Shown here: one piece after another, positions 1 through 9,057 of the stretch | Layout of the letters: each line of letters begins with the position of its first letter | Numbering within the stretch: position 1 is the first letter of the stretch | From: Alkalimonas sp. | GTDB lineage: Bacteria > Pseudomonadota > Gammaproteobacteria > Enterobacterales > Alteromonadaceae | Length of the DNA: 37,309 nucleotides | Reading direction: 5' to 3' | Assembly: GCA_020831935.1 (NCBI GenBank) | Contig: JAFIFR010000006.1 | Span: 1-37,309, forward strand | The notes under the pieces: model-generated | Seen by the model: only the letters and a program-made list of their open reading frames with translations | The model's database searches: none | Told to the model about the DNA's origin: nothing | Made by a program: the position numbers and the translations under genes

Positions 1-77
1 ACAAGGCTTGTTCTGCTACTCAATGCTGGTTATGCTGTCAAATAACGGACTGGTTAGAAACGGCAAATGATGCGGCA

Positions 78-2726
78 ATGAGATTAAGACAAACACTGCT
101 GGTGTATCTGGTCCCTTTAATGCTGTTGCCAGCTTTGTTGTTTGGTGTGCTTGCTATCAAGTTCAGCCAGTCGTTTTACTGGCAACAAGCAAATCTAAAA
201 GCCAGCAGTTTTTTGCAGCAGCAACAGCTGGCCATTCATACCGAGCTGATGCAACTGAGCATTCAACTGCAGGATCTGACATCCAGCGGCCAGCTGATGA
301 ACTACCTGACCGCTGAGCGTGCAGAGCCTCAGTTATTGTTTGAGCAGTGGCAACGACGATTGCAGCCCTTTGCTGCCCAACAGGCGAGCATCAAATTGGT
401 TCGGTTAAACGGCGCTACCGAGCTGGTGTGGCCAATCATCAGTGATACCTTGCCTTCGGCTCGCTTTCAACAACGGCATTTGGCCCGGTTGCAGGGAATG
501 ATTCAGGAAGAGCTGCTGTTTTTTGCCACCGAAGCTGATGCCAGCGAGCCACGACTGTTTATCGCTCGAAAAGTTTACAACCCGTCGGCCGCCAACAGCG
601 ACACACGGCAGCTTTGGGGGTATCTGGTGCTCAGTCTTGAGCCTGAGGCTGTGCGGACGATATTGCAGCAATCGTTAACACCTGGCAGCATTTCACTGAT
701 TATTAGCCCGGCCGCAACGATCGCTTTTTCAGACAGGCTACCCTTGATTGGCAGCACTTTCGCTCCCAGCCACTTCCGCACCATTCAACAAAGCATTCAG
801 CAGCAGGACATGGTGCCTGGTACTTTATTGGGGCAACCCATGCTGCTAAAAGGAGCTGAGTTGCCAGGGGGCTTTCAGTTATTGCTTGGCATTAACCAGC
901 AAGAGTTGATGGCTGCGACCCGATTTCAGCCTTGGGTGATCGGGGCCTTGTTGGTAGCCATCATGCTGCTACTGCCTTTTAGTATCTATGGGTTGCTGAT
1001 CCGCCATGTATTTACCCCTATTCGTAAATTGACTCAAGCCAAAACGGCTGTTGGGCGGGGGGATTTGTCAACCTTGTTGCCGGTAAGCAAACAGGACGAG
1101 TTGGGAGATATGTTTGCGGCTTTCAATGTGATGGTCCGTCAGCTGCGGGTGTACCGTGAGCGGGAAAGAGCATACAAGCAGCAGCTCGAAGACAAGGTAT
1201 TAAAGCGAACCCAGGACTTAGCCCGGGCCAATGATGATTTAGCCGCCGCGAATCAGGAGCTGATTGTTGCCCGGGAAACTGCCGAGCAGGCCAGTCGATT
1301 GAAGAGTGTGTTTTTGGCCAATATGAGCCATGAAATTCGCACGCCACTGACGGCCATCATTGGTTTTAGCGAGCAGAGCGTGCAAACGGAAAATCCTGAA
1401 CAGATCAAAGATTATCAGCTACGGGTATTAAAAAGCAGCCAACATCTGCTGAACCTGATCAACGACATCCTGGATCTGTCTAAAATTGAAGCGGATAAGC
1501 TGGAGCTGCAACGACAGCCGTATTGCTGCCTGGAAATCATTGACGATGTTTACCAACTGAGTTTGACGCAGGCCAAAGCCAAGGGACTGGATTGCGAACT
1601 GCAGCTGCGTTTCCCATTGCCCAAACAGATTGTTGGTGATGAAGTTCGCTTCCGTCAGGTGCTGTTAAACCTGGCCAGCAATGCCATTAAGTTTACCGAG
1701 CAAGGTCGGGTGCTGATTCGGGTTGAGTATGAGTTGATGGCACAGCAACTTAAAATTTCAGTGAAAGATACCGGCATTGGCATTGCCCCGGCAGAGCTGT
1801 CCCGGTTATTTCAACCTTTCGTGCAGGCTGATGCTACTGTCACCCGTCATTTTGGCGGTACCGGTTTAGGTTTGTGTATCTCGAAAAAGTTGATCCAGCA
1901 AATGGGGGGCGACATTCGGGTCGACAGTGTGAAAGGTGTTGGCAGTAATTTTGAAGTGATCCTGGATTGCACAGGGATGTCGATTGAGCTGGTGCAGTCC
2001 TATCAGGCTCCACAGCCACAGCAACCTGCGGCCCTGGTCAACGAGCAGTGCCCACTGCATATTCTGGTGGCAGAAGACAATCCCGACAATCAATTGTTGC
2101 TGTGCATCTTGTTGCAACAAGTGAACGCAAGTTATGTGATGGCTGTGAACGGCCATGAAGCGGTTGAAAAAGCGTTGAGCGAAGATTTTGACTTGATATT
2201 TATGGACATGCAGATGCCGACTATGGGAGGGGAGGAGGCAACCGGCTTGATACGGCATGCCGGTATTAACACCCCTATCATCGCCGTGACGGCCAATGTG
2301 ATGAGTGAAGATATCGAGCGTTATAAAGCCTCGGGCTGCCAGGACGTCTTATCCAAACCAATTGATCAACAACAATTTTTGAAGCTGGTACAGTCGTATC
2401 GGCCAGATCAACCTCAAAGTGATCATCGGGAGTTTGAACGCCGTCTGGCCGAAGACCCAGTGGTGCAGGCTTTGAAAAACAATTTCCGTGAACGGTTGCC
2501 GGATTTGGTACAGCAGTTGGCCCAGTCTAGTGCAGCAGAGCGTTGGCAACAGCTGGCGTTTGATGCGCACAGCCTAAAAGGCAGTGCTGGCAGTATGGGG
2601 TTTCAGCAACTAACTGAATTGGCGGCTGAGTTGGAGCTGCAAGCTCAACAACAATCAGCCCAGGCTTGCCAACAATTGGTAACCAGGATGGAGCAAATTG
2701 TGCTGGAGGAGCTTACGGATGTCTGA
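78..2726 (+). CDS. Hybrid sensor histidine kinase (TM sensor, HAMP, HisKA, HATPase, REC, C-terminal Hpt)
   Basis: 882 aa ORF; H-box '[18 protein letters not shown]', ATPase '[12 protein letters not shown]', REC '[11 protein letters not shown]...LIFMDMQMP...LSKPID', Hpt-like '[14 protein letters not shown]'. Confidence 0.93.
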   Translation: MRLRQTLLVYLVPLMLLPALLFGVLAIKFSQSFYWQQANLKASSFLQQQQLAIHTELMQLSIQLQDLTSSGQLMNYLTAERAEPQLLFEQWQRRLQPFAAQQASIKLVRLNGATELVWPIISDTLPSARFQQRHLARLQGMIQEELLFFATEADASEPRLFIARKVYNPSAANSDTRQLWGYLVLSLEPEAVRTILQQSLTPGSISLIISPAATIAFSDRLPLIGSTFAPSHFRTIQQSIQQQDMVPGTLLGQPMLLKGAELPGGFQLLLGINQQELMAATRFQPWVIGALLVAIMLLLPFSIYGLLIRHVFTPIRKLTQAKTAVGRGDLSTLLPVSKQDELGDMFAAFNVMVRQLRVYRERERAYKQQLEDKVLKRTQDLARANDDLAAANQELIVARETAEQASRLKSVFLANMSHEIRTPLTAIIGFSEQSVQTENPEQIKDYQLRVLKSSQHLLNLINDILDLSKIEADKLELQRQPYCCLEIIDDVYQLSLTQAKAKGLDCELQLRFPLPKQIVGDEVRFRQVLLNLASNAIKFTEQGRVLIRVEYELMAQQLKISVKDTGIGIAPAELSRLFQPFVQADATVTRHFGGTGLGLCISKKLIQQMGGDIRVDSVKGVGSNFEVILDCTGMSIELVQSYQAPQPQQPAALVNEQCPLHILVAEDNPDNQLLLCILLQQVNASYVMAVNGHEAVEKALSEDFDLIFMDMQMPTMGGEEATGLIRHAGINTPIIAVTANVMSEDIERYKASGCQDVLSKPIDQQQFLKLVQSYRPDQPQSDHREFERRLAEDPVVQALKNNFRERLPDLVQQLAQSSAAERWQQLAFDAHSLKGSAGSMGFQQLTELAAELELQAQQQSAQACQQLVTRMEQIVLEELTDV

Positions 2727-3168
2727 ACCGATCCCATTTCAACTGGCTGATGCGCTGCAGCGCGACAGCAACTTTGTTGCGGACTGGCCTTTATGTCAGC
2801 TTCGAGTGATGAACGATCAGCAGTATCCCTGGTTCGTGATGATTCCAAGACGGTCCGCAGTGACAGAGTTGATTGACTTGACCGAGCAGGATTACTGGCA
2901 GTGTCAGCAAGAAATTCGGGCCTTTTCCGGCTGGTTGCAGCAGCAGTTCCAACCCGACAAATTAAATATTGCCGCTCTTGGCAATATGGTGCCACAATTA
3001 CATATTCACCAAATTGCCCGCTTTCGGACAGATCTGGCCTGGCCTGCTCCGATCTGGGGCAAGGTGCCGATGCAGCCTTATCCAGAGGTCAAGTTGCAAC
3101 AGCTGATTGAACTGTGGCAGCCAAGCCTTGTCGCGAGAATGCCATCGCCATCATCCAACGGAGTTTAA
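2719..3168 (+). CDS. HIT-domain protein
   Basis: ORF 2698..3168 with likely start ATG 2719 ([13 protein letters not shown]...), overlapping the kinase stop; HIT-like motif 'VPQLHIHQIARF'. Confidence 0.85.
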   Translation: MSEPIPFQLADALQRDSNFVADWPLCQLRVMNDQQYPWFVMIPRRSAVTELIDLTEQDYWQCQQEIRAFSGWLQQQFQPDKLNIAALGNMVPQLHIHQIARFRTDLAWPAPIWGKVPMQPYPEVKLQQLIELWQPSLVARMPSPSSNGV

Positions 3169-3170
3169 AT

Positions 3171-4010
3171 ATGTCAGCAGAGCACACACTCATTTCCATT
3201 CTGGTTGACAAATTGCGCCACGACCGCCTGGTGCTGCCCACCTTGCCGGAAATTGCACTCCGGGTACGGCGCACTGCCGATGATCCAGAAGTCAGCCTGG
3301 CCGATATGGCCGAAGTGATTAGTATGGATCCAGCTTTGGCAGCCAGGATGATACGGGTGGCCAACAGTGCTTTTTTAGGTCGAACCATCAAAGTCAGTAC
3401 ACTAAGCCAGGCTGTGACCCGCATTGGGCTGAGCCAGATTAAAACCATTGCCACTGCCATGGCCATGGAGCAACTCTTTGTCAGTCAGAACAAGCAAATT
3501 CAGCAGATGATGGATAAAGCCTGGCGTGATACCGTGCAGGTGACCAGCATTGCAGTAGCCTGTCTCAGCTACTACCGCTCGACTCAGCGGCAGTGTGCCC
3601 TTAGCATTGATGAAATGACGCTGGCAGCACTGCTGCATCACATTGGTTTACTGCCGATTTTGACCGAGGCGGAGCAGCATCAAAATGCTTTTGGTCATCC
3701 TGGCTTTATGCGCCATGCGATGGTGAAGCTATCACCAAAAATTGGTCTGGCTATTTTACAAGCCTGGGGCTTTTCAGAGATGTATCAGCGAGTGATTGCT
3801 AACTGGCAAAAGCCGGAGCACTCAGCGCAACCGGATTACACCGACTTTGTCCGTATCGCCACCATAGTGCAGCAAAGCTTTCCTGTACAAGACCAGCAGC
3901 AGGCTCTGCTCAACCACTACATTGAGCAAGGTGTGCTGCCGGACGCTGATTTTATGCAAGAGCCGGCCATCACTGCTGTGTATCAGGATGTCCGGGCTCT
4001 GTTTGCTTGA
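3171..4010 (+). CDS. HDOD-domain protein
   Basis: ORF with likely start ATG 3171 (MSAEHTLISILVDKL...); HDOD-like 'LPTLPEIALRVRRTADDPEVSLADMAEVISMDPALAARMIRVANSAF' and 'LLHHIGLLPIL'. Confidence 0.88.
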   Translation: MSAEHTLISILVDKLRHDRLVLPTLPEIALRVRRTADDPEVSLADMAEVISMDPALAARMIRVANSAFLGRTIKVSTLSQAVTRIGLSQIKTIATAMAMEQLFVSQNKQIQQMMDKAWRDTVQVTSIAVACLSYYRSTQRQCALSIDEMTLAALLHHIGLLPILTEAEQHQNAFGHPGFMRHAMVKLSPKIGLAILQAWGFSEMYQRVIANWQKPEHSAQPDYTDFVRIATIVQQSFPVQDQQQALLNHYIEQGVLPDADFMQEPAITAVYQDVRALFA

Positions 4011-4027
4011 AGCTTTTCTGAAGGCGG

Positions 4028-4924
4028 TTACTCGGCCGGTGTGACGGCTGCGGCGATGTGATCCAGCGCGGCAGTTAAGGTCGAAGCCATCAATAGCGAG
4101 TCGGCAGCCAGCCGTGCTTCGGCATCCTCAAAGCCTAACTCGTCGTTTTTACTGCTGATGCTGTCATGGAAGCGCAGGCTCTTGACACTGCCATCCTCAC
4201 AGACTTTCAGGCTAATGCCTTCTTCCTGCACCAGCTCCAGTCGAATTACGGCTTTATCCTGCAGATGGCTGAGTACCTCATCGGTGCTCAGTAGATGGTT
4301 GCTAAAACGCACTTTAGCACCTTCCTCATCCGGGGCTTTTAATTCAACTTCGTGACCCAGTTGAAAGCTGGCTGGTAACTGCTGCGCCTGCAACCAGTGC
4401 TGCAGGGCATCGCTTAAGCGGTAAGGGTCCAGCCAGGGCAGTGCAGGTAAAGAACCCAAAGCTTTGCGCAGCAACGCCAGCACATCTTCTGCCCGGCTAC
4501 TGCTGCTAGTGTTAATGATAATACGCTGTTTGTTCAAATCCAGGCAGGCAATCACGCTTTGAGTTTTACTAAAAGCGCGTGGCAGCAAACTAAAGGTGAC
4601 TTCTTCTTTGATGCTGTCTTTTTCCTTGCGACTTAACGGCCGACCTTTCTCTGTCGTCAAGGCCTCAATTTTCGGCTGCATTTCGTCCTGCACTACAGCG
4701 GCGGGCAGAATTTTTTCCTGCCGCTTCAGGGCAAAAAACAAGTACTGTTGATTTTGGTAGCAATAATTCTGCACCGACTCAAACGGAAAGCTAAAGCCCT
4801 GGCTGGATGGTTGTTGACCGCTGCAGGGCGTGAAGCGAAATTCGTGCAGGGCTTGCTCCAGACTGGCTTTATCCACAGTGACTGGGGAACTTAACTGATA
4901 AATACGACAATTCTTAAACCACAT
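4028..4924 (-). CDS. rdgC: Recombination-associated protein RdgC
   Basis: 298 aa; N-terminus MWFKNCRIYQLSSPV and overall length typical of RdgC. Confidence 0.93.
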   Translation of the reverse strand: MWFKNCRIYQLSSPVTVDKASLEQALHEFRFTPCSGQQPSSQGFSFPFESVQNYCYQNQQYLFFALKRQEKILPAAVVQDEMQPKIEALTTEKGRPLSRKEKDSIKEEVTFSLLPRAFSKTQSVIACLDLNKQRIIINTSSSSRAEDVLALLRKALGSLPALPWLDPYRLSDALQHWLQAQQLPASFQLGHEVELKAPDEEGAKVRFSNHLLSTDEVLSHLQDKAVIRLELVQEEGISLKVCEDGSVKSLRFHDSISSKNDELGFEDAEARLAADSLLMASTLTAALDHIAAAVTPAE

Positions 4925-5009
4925 ACCAAGCTCTTAACGACAAAAAAGGGAATCAGTATAACGTGCTGCAGCCGCAGGGTATAGCGCCCAGAAGTCCGGG
5001 AGCTGGGTG

Positions 5010-6755
5010 TTAAGCAGTTTGTTTCTTGGGAAAACGTATATGGTAGCTCAGCCCTTTGCCGGGCTCGCTGCTGACTTCGATGCTGCCTTTTAAGGTTTGC
5101 CGTACCAGGTTGTAGGTTATATGAGTCCCTAAACCACTGCCTCCGGCTTCTCGTTTGGTGGTAAAGAAAGGATGAAACAGTTTCTCCAGTTGCTCGGGGG
5201 TTAAACCCTTGCCGTTATCGCTGTAGCGAATATCAATGTCATCGTCATCGTCGAGAACGGTGATGCGGATTTGTCCTTCTGCCATCTCTTCAAAGCCATG
5301 GATCAAAGAGTTCATCAGTAAATTGGTGAAAATTTGCGAGATAGCGCCGGCAGGGCAGGTTAGCTGCAAGTCGGCCGGGCAGTTGACATCCACCTGGTGC
5401 TTGGTTTTTTTAAAGTGCGGATGCAAGGAGCGGATCACTTCCTGCAAATAAGCATCCAGCCGTATGGTGCGTATGGCTTCGCTGGTCTGATCGACCGCAA
5501 TCTGTTTAAAGCTGGCAATCAGATCCGAAGCCCGGTTTAAGTTGGATTCCAGTAAGGTGGCGGTTTCGGTCGCCTCCGCAATGAATTGCTCCAGGTTTTT
5601 CGGAGACAGGGTTTTGGCCTGGTAAGCCTTTTGCAAGTGCTGAATTTTTTCCGATAAAAAGCTGGTGGCCGTGACGCCAATACCGACCGGCGTATTCACC
5701 TCATGGGTGATGCCTGCAACCAGGCCTCCCAAAGCGGCCATTTTTTCCGATTGCACCAAGCGATCCTGGGTTTGTTTTAAATCTTCCACCAGATTTTCCA
5801 GCTCGGTTTGCTTGCTGCGCAGCGCTTGCTCAATATGACGGCGTCGCTCGATCTCTTCTTTTAAACTCTGCTGTTTGACTTCCAGTTGCTGCTTTTGTTG
5901 CTGCAAGTCCATCATGGCCTGGCTTAAACCGGAGGTTTTTCGTGCCACCTCTTGCTCCAGTACCAGGTTGTGTTGGTCCAGCTTTTCATTGCTAACCACC
6001 AGTTCTTTTTGGGTGCTTTCCAGCCGGGATTTGTAATCCTGCACCCGGTTGATCAAGCGGTTAAAAGCTGTGGTCATCACGCTGAGTTCAATGCTGCTTT
6101 CGCTGCGGCCGGTTTCGATGCGGGCGCCATCGAGATGGTCCAGTTCCAGTTCTTCGATTTGCTGGGTGAGTTCGGCCATCGGCTCGGTTAAATAACGGCG
6201 AAACGCCAGTAAGAATAGAATAATAAGGAAGGTGGTTTTCAGCATGGCATTGCCGATCAGAAAGAAAATACCAATTTTAATCCGATCAATCACGATGGCC
6301 CGGCTTGAAAACAGGGTGACATCGCCTACCTGAGTGGCTCGGCCAGAAAACTCAAAAATCAATGGAAAGGTGTAACCAAAGAGACCGGATTGTTGCTCCG
6401 CCAGTTGGATCCCTTCTCGCACCAGTTCGCTGCCATGGCGTTGGCTAATATCGACATGGCGGCCAAGTTGGGTAATGACCGTACCGCTGTCATCCCGAAC
6501 GATAATGCCTTCGACTGCAGGAATGGCCAGCAGGCCATCAGCAATCACCAGCGCTTGCTGGGTATTGAGTTCCCAGATGGCCCGGGTCAGACTACCGGAA
6601 AAGGTTTGCTGCAAAGTGGCCAGTTCGCTGTTGATGTAACGTTTGGTATTCAGGTACTCGGCACCGATTTGCGCCAAAGTGACGACAAAGGTCAGTATAA
6701 AGTACACCGATAAGACTTTGGTCAACAGGGTTCTGGACAAACTTCTTTGCTGCAT
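5010..6755 (-). CDS. Sensor histidine kinase (TM/periplasmic sensor, HAMP-like, long coiled coil, HATPase)
   Basis: 581 aa; 'MAALGGLVAGITHEVNTPVGIG' phospho-acceptor region; 'DNGKGLTPEQLEKLFHPFFTTKREAGGSGLGTHI' ATPase domain. Confidence 0.92.
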   Translation of the reverse strand: MQQRSLSRTLLTKVLSVYFILTFVVTLAQIGAEYLNTKRYINSELATLQQTFSGSLTRAIWELNTQQALVIADGLLAIPAVEGIIVRDDSGTVITQLGRHVDISQRHGSELVREGIQLAEQQSGLFGYTFPLIFEFSGRATQVGDVTLFSSRAIVIDRIKIGIFFLIGNAMLKTTFLIILFLLAFRRYLTEPMAELTQQIEELELDHLDGARIETGRSESSIELSVMTTAFNRLINRVQDYKSRLESTQKELVVSNEKLDQHNLVLEQEVARKTSGLSQAMMDLQQQKQQLEVKQQSLKEEIERRRHIEQALRSKQTELENLVEDLKQTQDRLVQSEKMAALGGLVAGITHEVNTPVGIGVTATSFLSEKIQHLQKAYQAKTLSPKNLEQFIAEATETATLLESNLNRASDLIASFKQIAVDQTSEAIRTIRLDAYLQEVIRSLHPHFKKTKHQVDVNCPADLQLTCPAGAISQIFTNLLMNSLIHGFEEMAEGQIRITVLDDDDDIDIRYSDNGKGLTPEQLEKLFHPFFTTKREAGGSGLGTHITYNLVRQTLKGSIEVSSEPGKGLSYHIRFPKKQTA

Positions 6756-6890
6756 CAGGTGGTCCTTTTAAAACAGCACGGCACGCTTTCGGGCAGTCTT
6801 GCCTTCCGCGATCGCTACCGGAAGGGGTTCTAAGGCTGCCAGCTATAGACTATAGCCTAATTTCTTCTGTATAGGTGGTATTATCCAAGC

Positions 6891-6943
6891 CATGCAAGAC
6901 TCAAGCTGCTGGTATTCAATGCAAATTTTTGAGTCTTTACATG
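6891..6943. repeat. Extended inverted repeat in the divergent intergenic region
   Basis: CATG-c-AAGACTCAA (6891-6904), 24 nt, TTGAGTCTT-ta-CATG (6929-6943); 9 bp perfect arms. Confidence 0.7.
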
Positions 6944-6969
6944 CTTAAACTAGCAGACTTTTAGCCAAC

Positions 6970-6998
6970 TTGCATTGTATTTGGCTTCTGGTTATAGT
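6970..6998 (+). promoter_or_regulatory. Putative sigma70 promoter for the 7062-9024 operon
   Basis: TTGCAT (6970-6975), 17 bp spacer, TATAGT (6993-6998); 64 bp upstream of ATG 7062. Confidence 0.45.
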
Positions 6999-7061
6999 CG
7001 AGTGATTGATTCGGAGCAATCGAACAACACTCATAAAAACAACCCTCAGAGAGCTGTGCGC

Positions 7062-7427
7062 ATGAGCTTAACCGCTTTAATCTGTGATGACTCTGTCCTG
7101 GCCCGCAAACAGGTTAAAAAAAGCCTGCCGGAAAACTTCGCTGCTACCGTTTTAACGGCATCCAATGGTCAGGAAGCACTGGATATATTGAGCACGCAAG
7201 AAATTGGCGTGGTTTTCCTCGATTTGACCATGCCGGAGCTCGATGGCATTGGTGTGCTGGAGGCTATTAAAGCCCGGCAGTTGAAGTCCTGTGTCATTGT
7301 TATTTCTGCCGATATTCAGCCCGAAATGCAAAAGCGGGTTGCGGAGCTTGGCGCCCTGGCCTTTATTCAAAAACCGGTGAACCCGGACAAACTCAACCAG
7401 ATACTGTCGCAGTATGGTTTGATCTGA
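7062..7427 (+). CDS. CheY-like single-domain response regulator
   Basis: ORF track starts at 6975, but MSLTALICDDSVLARKQ at 7062 is the natural receiver N-terminus; DD, 'VVFLDLTMP', 'ISA' and 'QKPVN' conserved positions present. Confidence 0.9.
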   Translation: MSLTALICDDSVLARKQVKKSLPENFAATVLTASNGQEALDILSTQEIGVVFLDLTMPELDGIGVLEAIKARQLKSCVIVISADIQPEMQKRVAELGALAFIQKPVNPDKLNQILSQYGLI

Positions 7428-8029
7428 TGGCGATGTTATCTGCTGACCAACAGGATGCGTTGCAAGAGCTAATGAATGTCGCTATGGGCATGGCCAGCGA
7501 TCAGCTGGCTCGTTATTTAAACACCCTGGTGCATTTGCAAGTACCAGCCATCCGGCTGGTCCAGCCTTCGGATTTGTTGGCGCAGCTCGAGCCTGACGAT
7601 GCTGAGCATCAACGACAAGTGGTGAGTCAGGGCTTTATTGGCGATGCCGGCTTTCAGGGCGAAGCGGTGTTGTTTTACCAGTTGAGCAATGCCCGTCAGT
7701 TGGCAACGATGCTGGGCTACCCGGCAGATGATGCCAACGATGCCGAAATGCTGACCGATATCAGCTCCATTTTGACCACCACCTTTCTCAACAGTCTGGG
7801 CGGGCAGTTGAGTGCTCAGCTGTCTTACAGTGCTCCCAGGCTGTTAAGTGATCAGCAGGAACTGTTGGTGCAGCGTATCGAGACCCCTGGTTGGCGTGCT
7901 GCTTTGCAGGTCAGCATCCACTATCAGGTGATTGACTATGCGTTTCAATGCGAGATGGTGCTGTTGATCCCAGAACTTGGCTTGCAGACCCTGCAGCAGC
8001 GGTTGGATGCTATTTTGCTGGAGTACTAG
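7427..8029 (+). CDS. CheC/CheX-like phosphatase family protein
   Basis: 'DALQELMNVAMGMASDQLARYLNTLVHLQVP' fits the CheC D-x3-E-x2-N-x22-P signature; ATG abuts the RR stop. Confidence 0.82.
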   Translation: MAMLSADQQDALQELMNVAMGMASDQLARYLNTLVHLQVPAIRLVQPSDLLAQLEPDDAEHQRQVVSQGFIGDAGFQGEAVLFYQLSNARQLATMLGYPADDANDAEMLTDISSILTTTFLNSLGGQLSAQLSYSAPRLLSDQQELLVQRIETPGWRAALQVSIHYQVIDYAFQCEMVLLIPELGLQTLQQRLDAILLEY

Positions 8030-8040
8030 CAGGAGGACGG

Positions 8041-9024
8041 ATGGACGCACAATGGCTGGCAATGCCTATTTTGCAGCAGTTAAACAGCGGTGTGCTGGTG
8101 CTCAGTACTGACTATCATATCTGCTTTTACAATCAGTTTATTGAGCGCAGGCTGGGTGTGCCCTTGGCCGAGGTGCGTCACAAATCCGTCTTTGATGTTT
8201 TCACCGATTTACCGGAAGCCTGGTTAAAGCGCAAGCTGGACAGTGTGGTCGCTTTGAACGCGCCGGTGTTTAGCTCCTGGGAGCAACGGCCTTATGTGTT
8301 GAAACTGCCTCACCTGCGTCCGATCAGCAATGTCAGTGATTACATGATTCAAAATTGCAGCATGTTGCCCTTGTTGCATCCGCATACCGGTGAAACCTTT
8401 GTCTGTCTGCTAATCGAGGATGCCACCGATGTCAGCCTGTATCAGCAGGAGCTGCAACGCAACATGCAGGCGTTGCAACAAGCCAACCGCATGGATGGTC
8501 TCACCCAGGTGTTTAACCGCAGTTATTGGGAACAGTTGTTGAATGCGGAGATCTTGCGCGCCAGACGTTACCACCAACCTTTATCATTAATTTTATTTGA
8601 TTTAGACAAGTTTAAGCAGCTGAACGATATCTATGGCCATCAGGGAGGCGATTATGTCCTGGTTGAGTTGTCTGCTTTCATTCAAAGCTTGCTGCGGGAG
8701 TCGGATTTGCTGGGGCGCTATGGTGGCGAAGAGTTTGGCATTATTTTACCCAATACTGGACAACAAGGGGCCAGTGAGGTGGCTAAGCGTATATGTCGTC
8801 AGGTCGCTGCGCATCCTTTGCATTATCAGCAGCAGGACATTCGTGCCACCATCAGTTTGGGGGTGGCTGAGTTGAATCCTCACCGGCAGCAGGATGTGCA
8901 TGACCTGGTGCAATGTGCGGACCTGGCACTGTACTTATCCAAGCGTGAAGGCCGCAATCGCAGCACCAGTTATCGGGATGAATTGCGTCACTACCTGCAG
9001 AAGATCACCGAAAGCGCCCATTAA
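8041..9024 (+). CDS. Diguanylate cyclase (PAS-like sensor + GGDEF)
   Basis: Start ATG 8041 (MDAQWLAMPILQQLNSG...); GGDEF 'RYGGEEFGIILP', upstream RxxD (RESD), 'SLGVAEL'. Confidence 0.9.
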   Translation: MDAQWLAMPILQQLNSGVLVLSTDYHICFYNQFIERRLGVPLAEVRHKSVFDVFTDLPEAWLKRKLDSVVALNAPVFSSWEQRPYVLKLPHLRPISNVSDYMIQNCSMLPLLHPHTGETFVCLLIEDATDVSLYQQELQRNMQALQQANRMDGLTQVFNRSYWEQLLNAEILRARRYHQPLSLILFDLDKFKQLNDIYGHQGGDYVLVELSAFIQSLLRESDLLGRYGGEEFGIILPNTGQQGASEVAKRICRQVAAHPLHYQQQDIRATISLGVAELNPHRQQDVHDLVQCADLALYLSKREGRNRSTSYRDELRHYLQKITESAH

Positions 9025-9027
9025 CGG

Positions 9028-9057
9028 TTGACAGACGTCTATAAGTCTGTGCATTAT
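9028..9057 (+). promoter_or_regulatory. Putative thr operon promoter
   Basis: Perfect TTGACA at 9028-9033; weak -10 candidate CATTAT 9052-9057 (18 bp spacer). The -10 assignment is uncertain. Confidence 0.4.
9033..9048 (+). promoter_or_regulatory. Putative MetJ operator: two tandem met boxes
   Basis: AGACGTCT (8/8 to met box consensus) followed directly by ATAAGTCT (6/8), next to the TTGACA element upstream of thrL. Confidence 0.5.

Noticed and set aside
1-77. Tail of an upstream gene
   Set aside because: Several frames contain stops within 70 nt and none has recognisable sequence; cannot be assigned.
405-671. Numerous 60-180 aa ORFs antisense to or overlapping large genes (e.g. 405-671 -, 10288-10779 -, 15599-16147 +, 36593-37096 +)
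   Set aside because: They lie opposite or out of frame within strongly supported CDSs and show no recognisable domains or independent start signals. Typical spurious ORFs of a moderately GC-rich genome.
6975-7061. Extended N-terminus of the CheY-like ORF (MYLASGYSRVIDSEQ...)
   Set aside because: Receiver domain starts at MSLTALICDDS (7062); the upstream part overlaps the putative promoter.
7948-8040. Extended start of the GGDEF ORF inside the CheC-like gene
   Set aside because: ATG 8041 follows an AGGAGG-like SD (gcaggaggacgg) and gives the expected PAS-like N-terminus.
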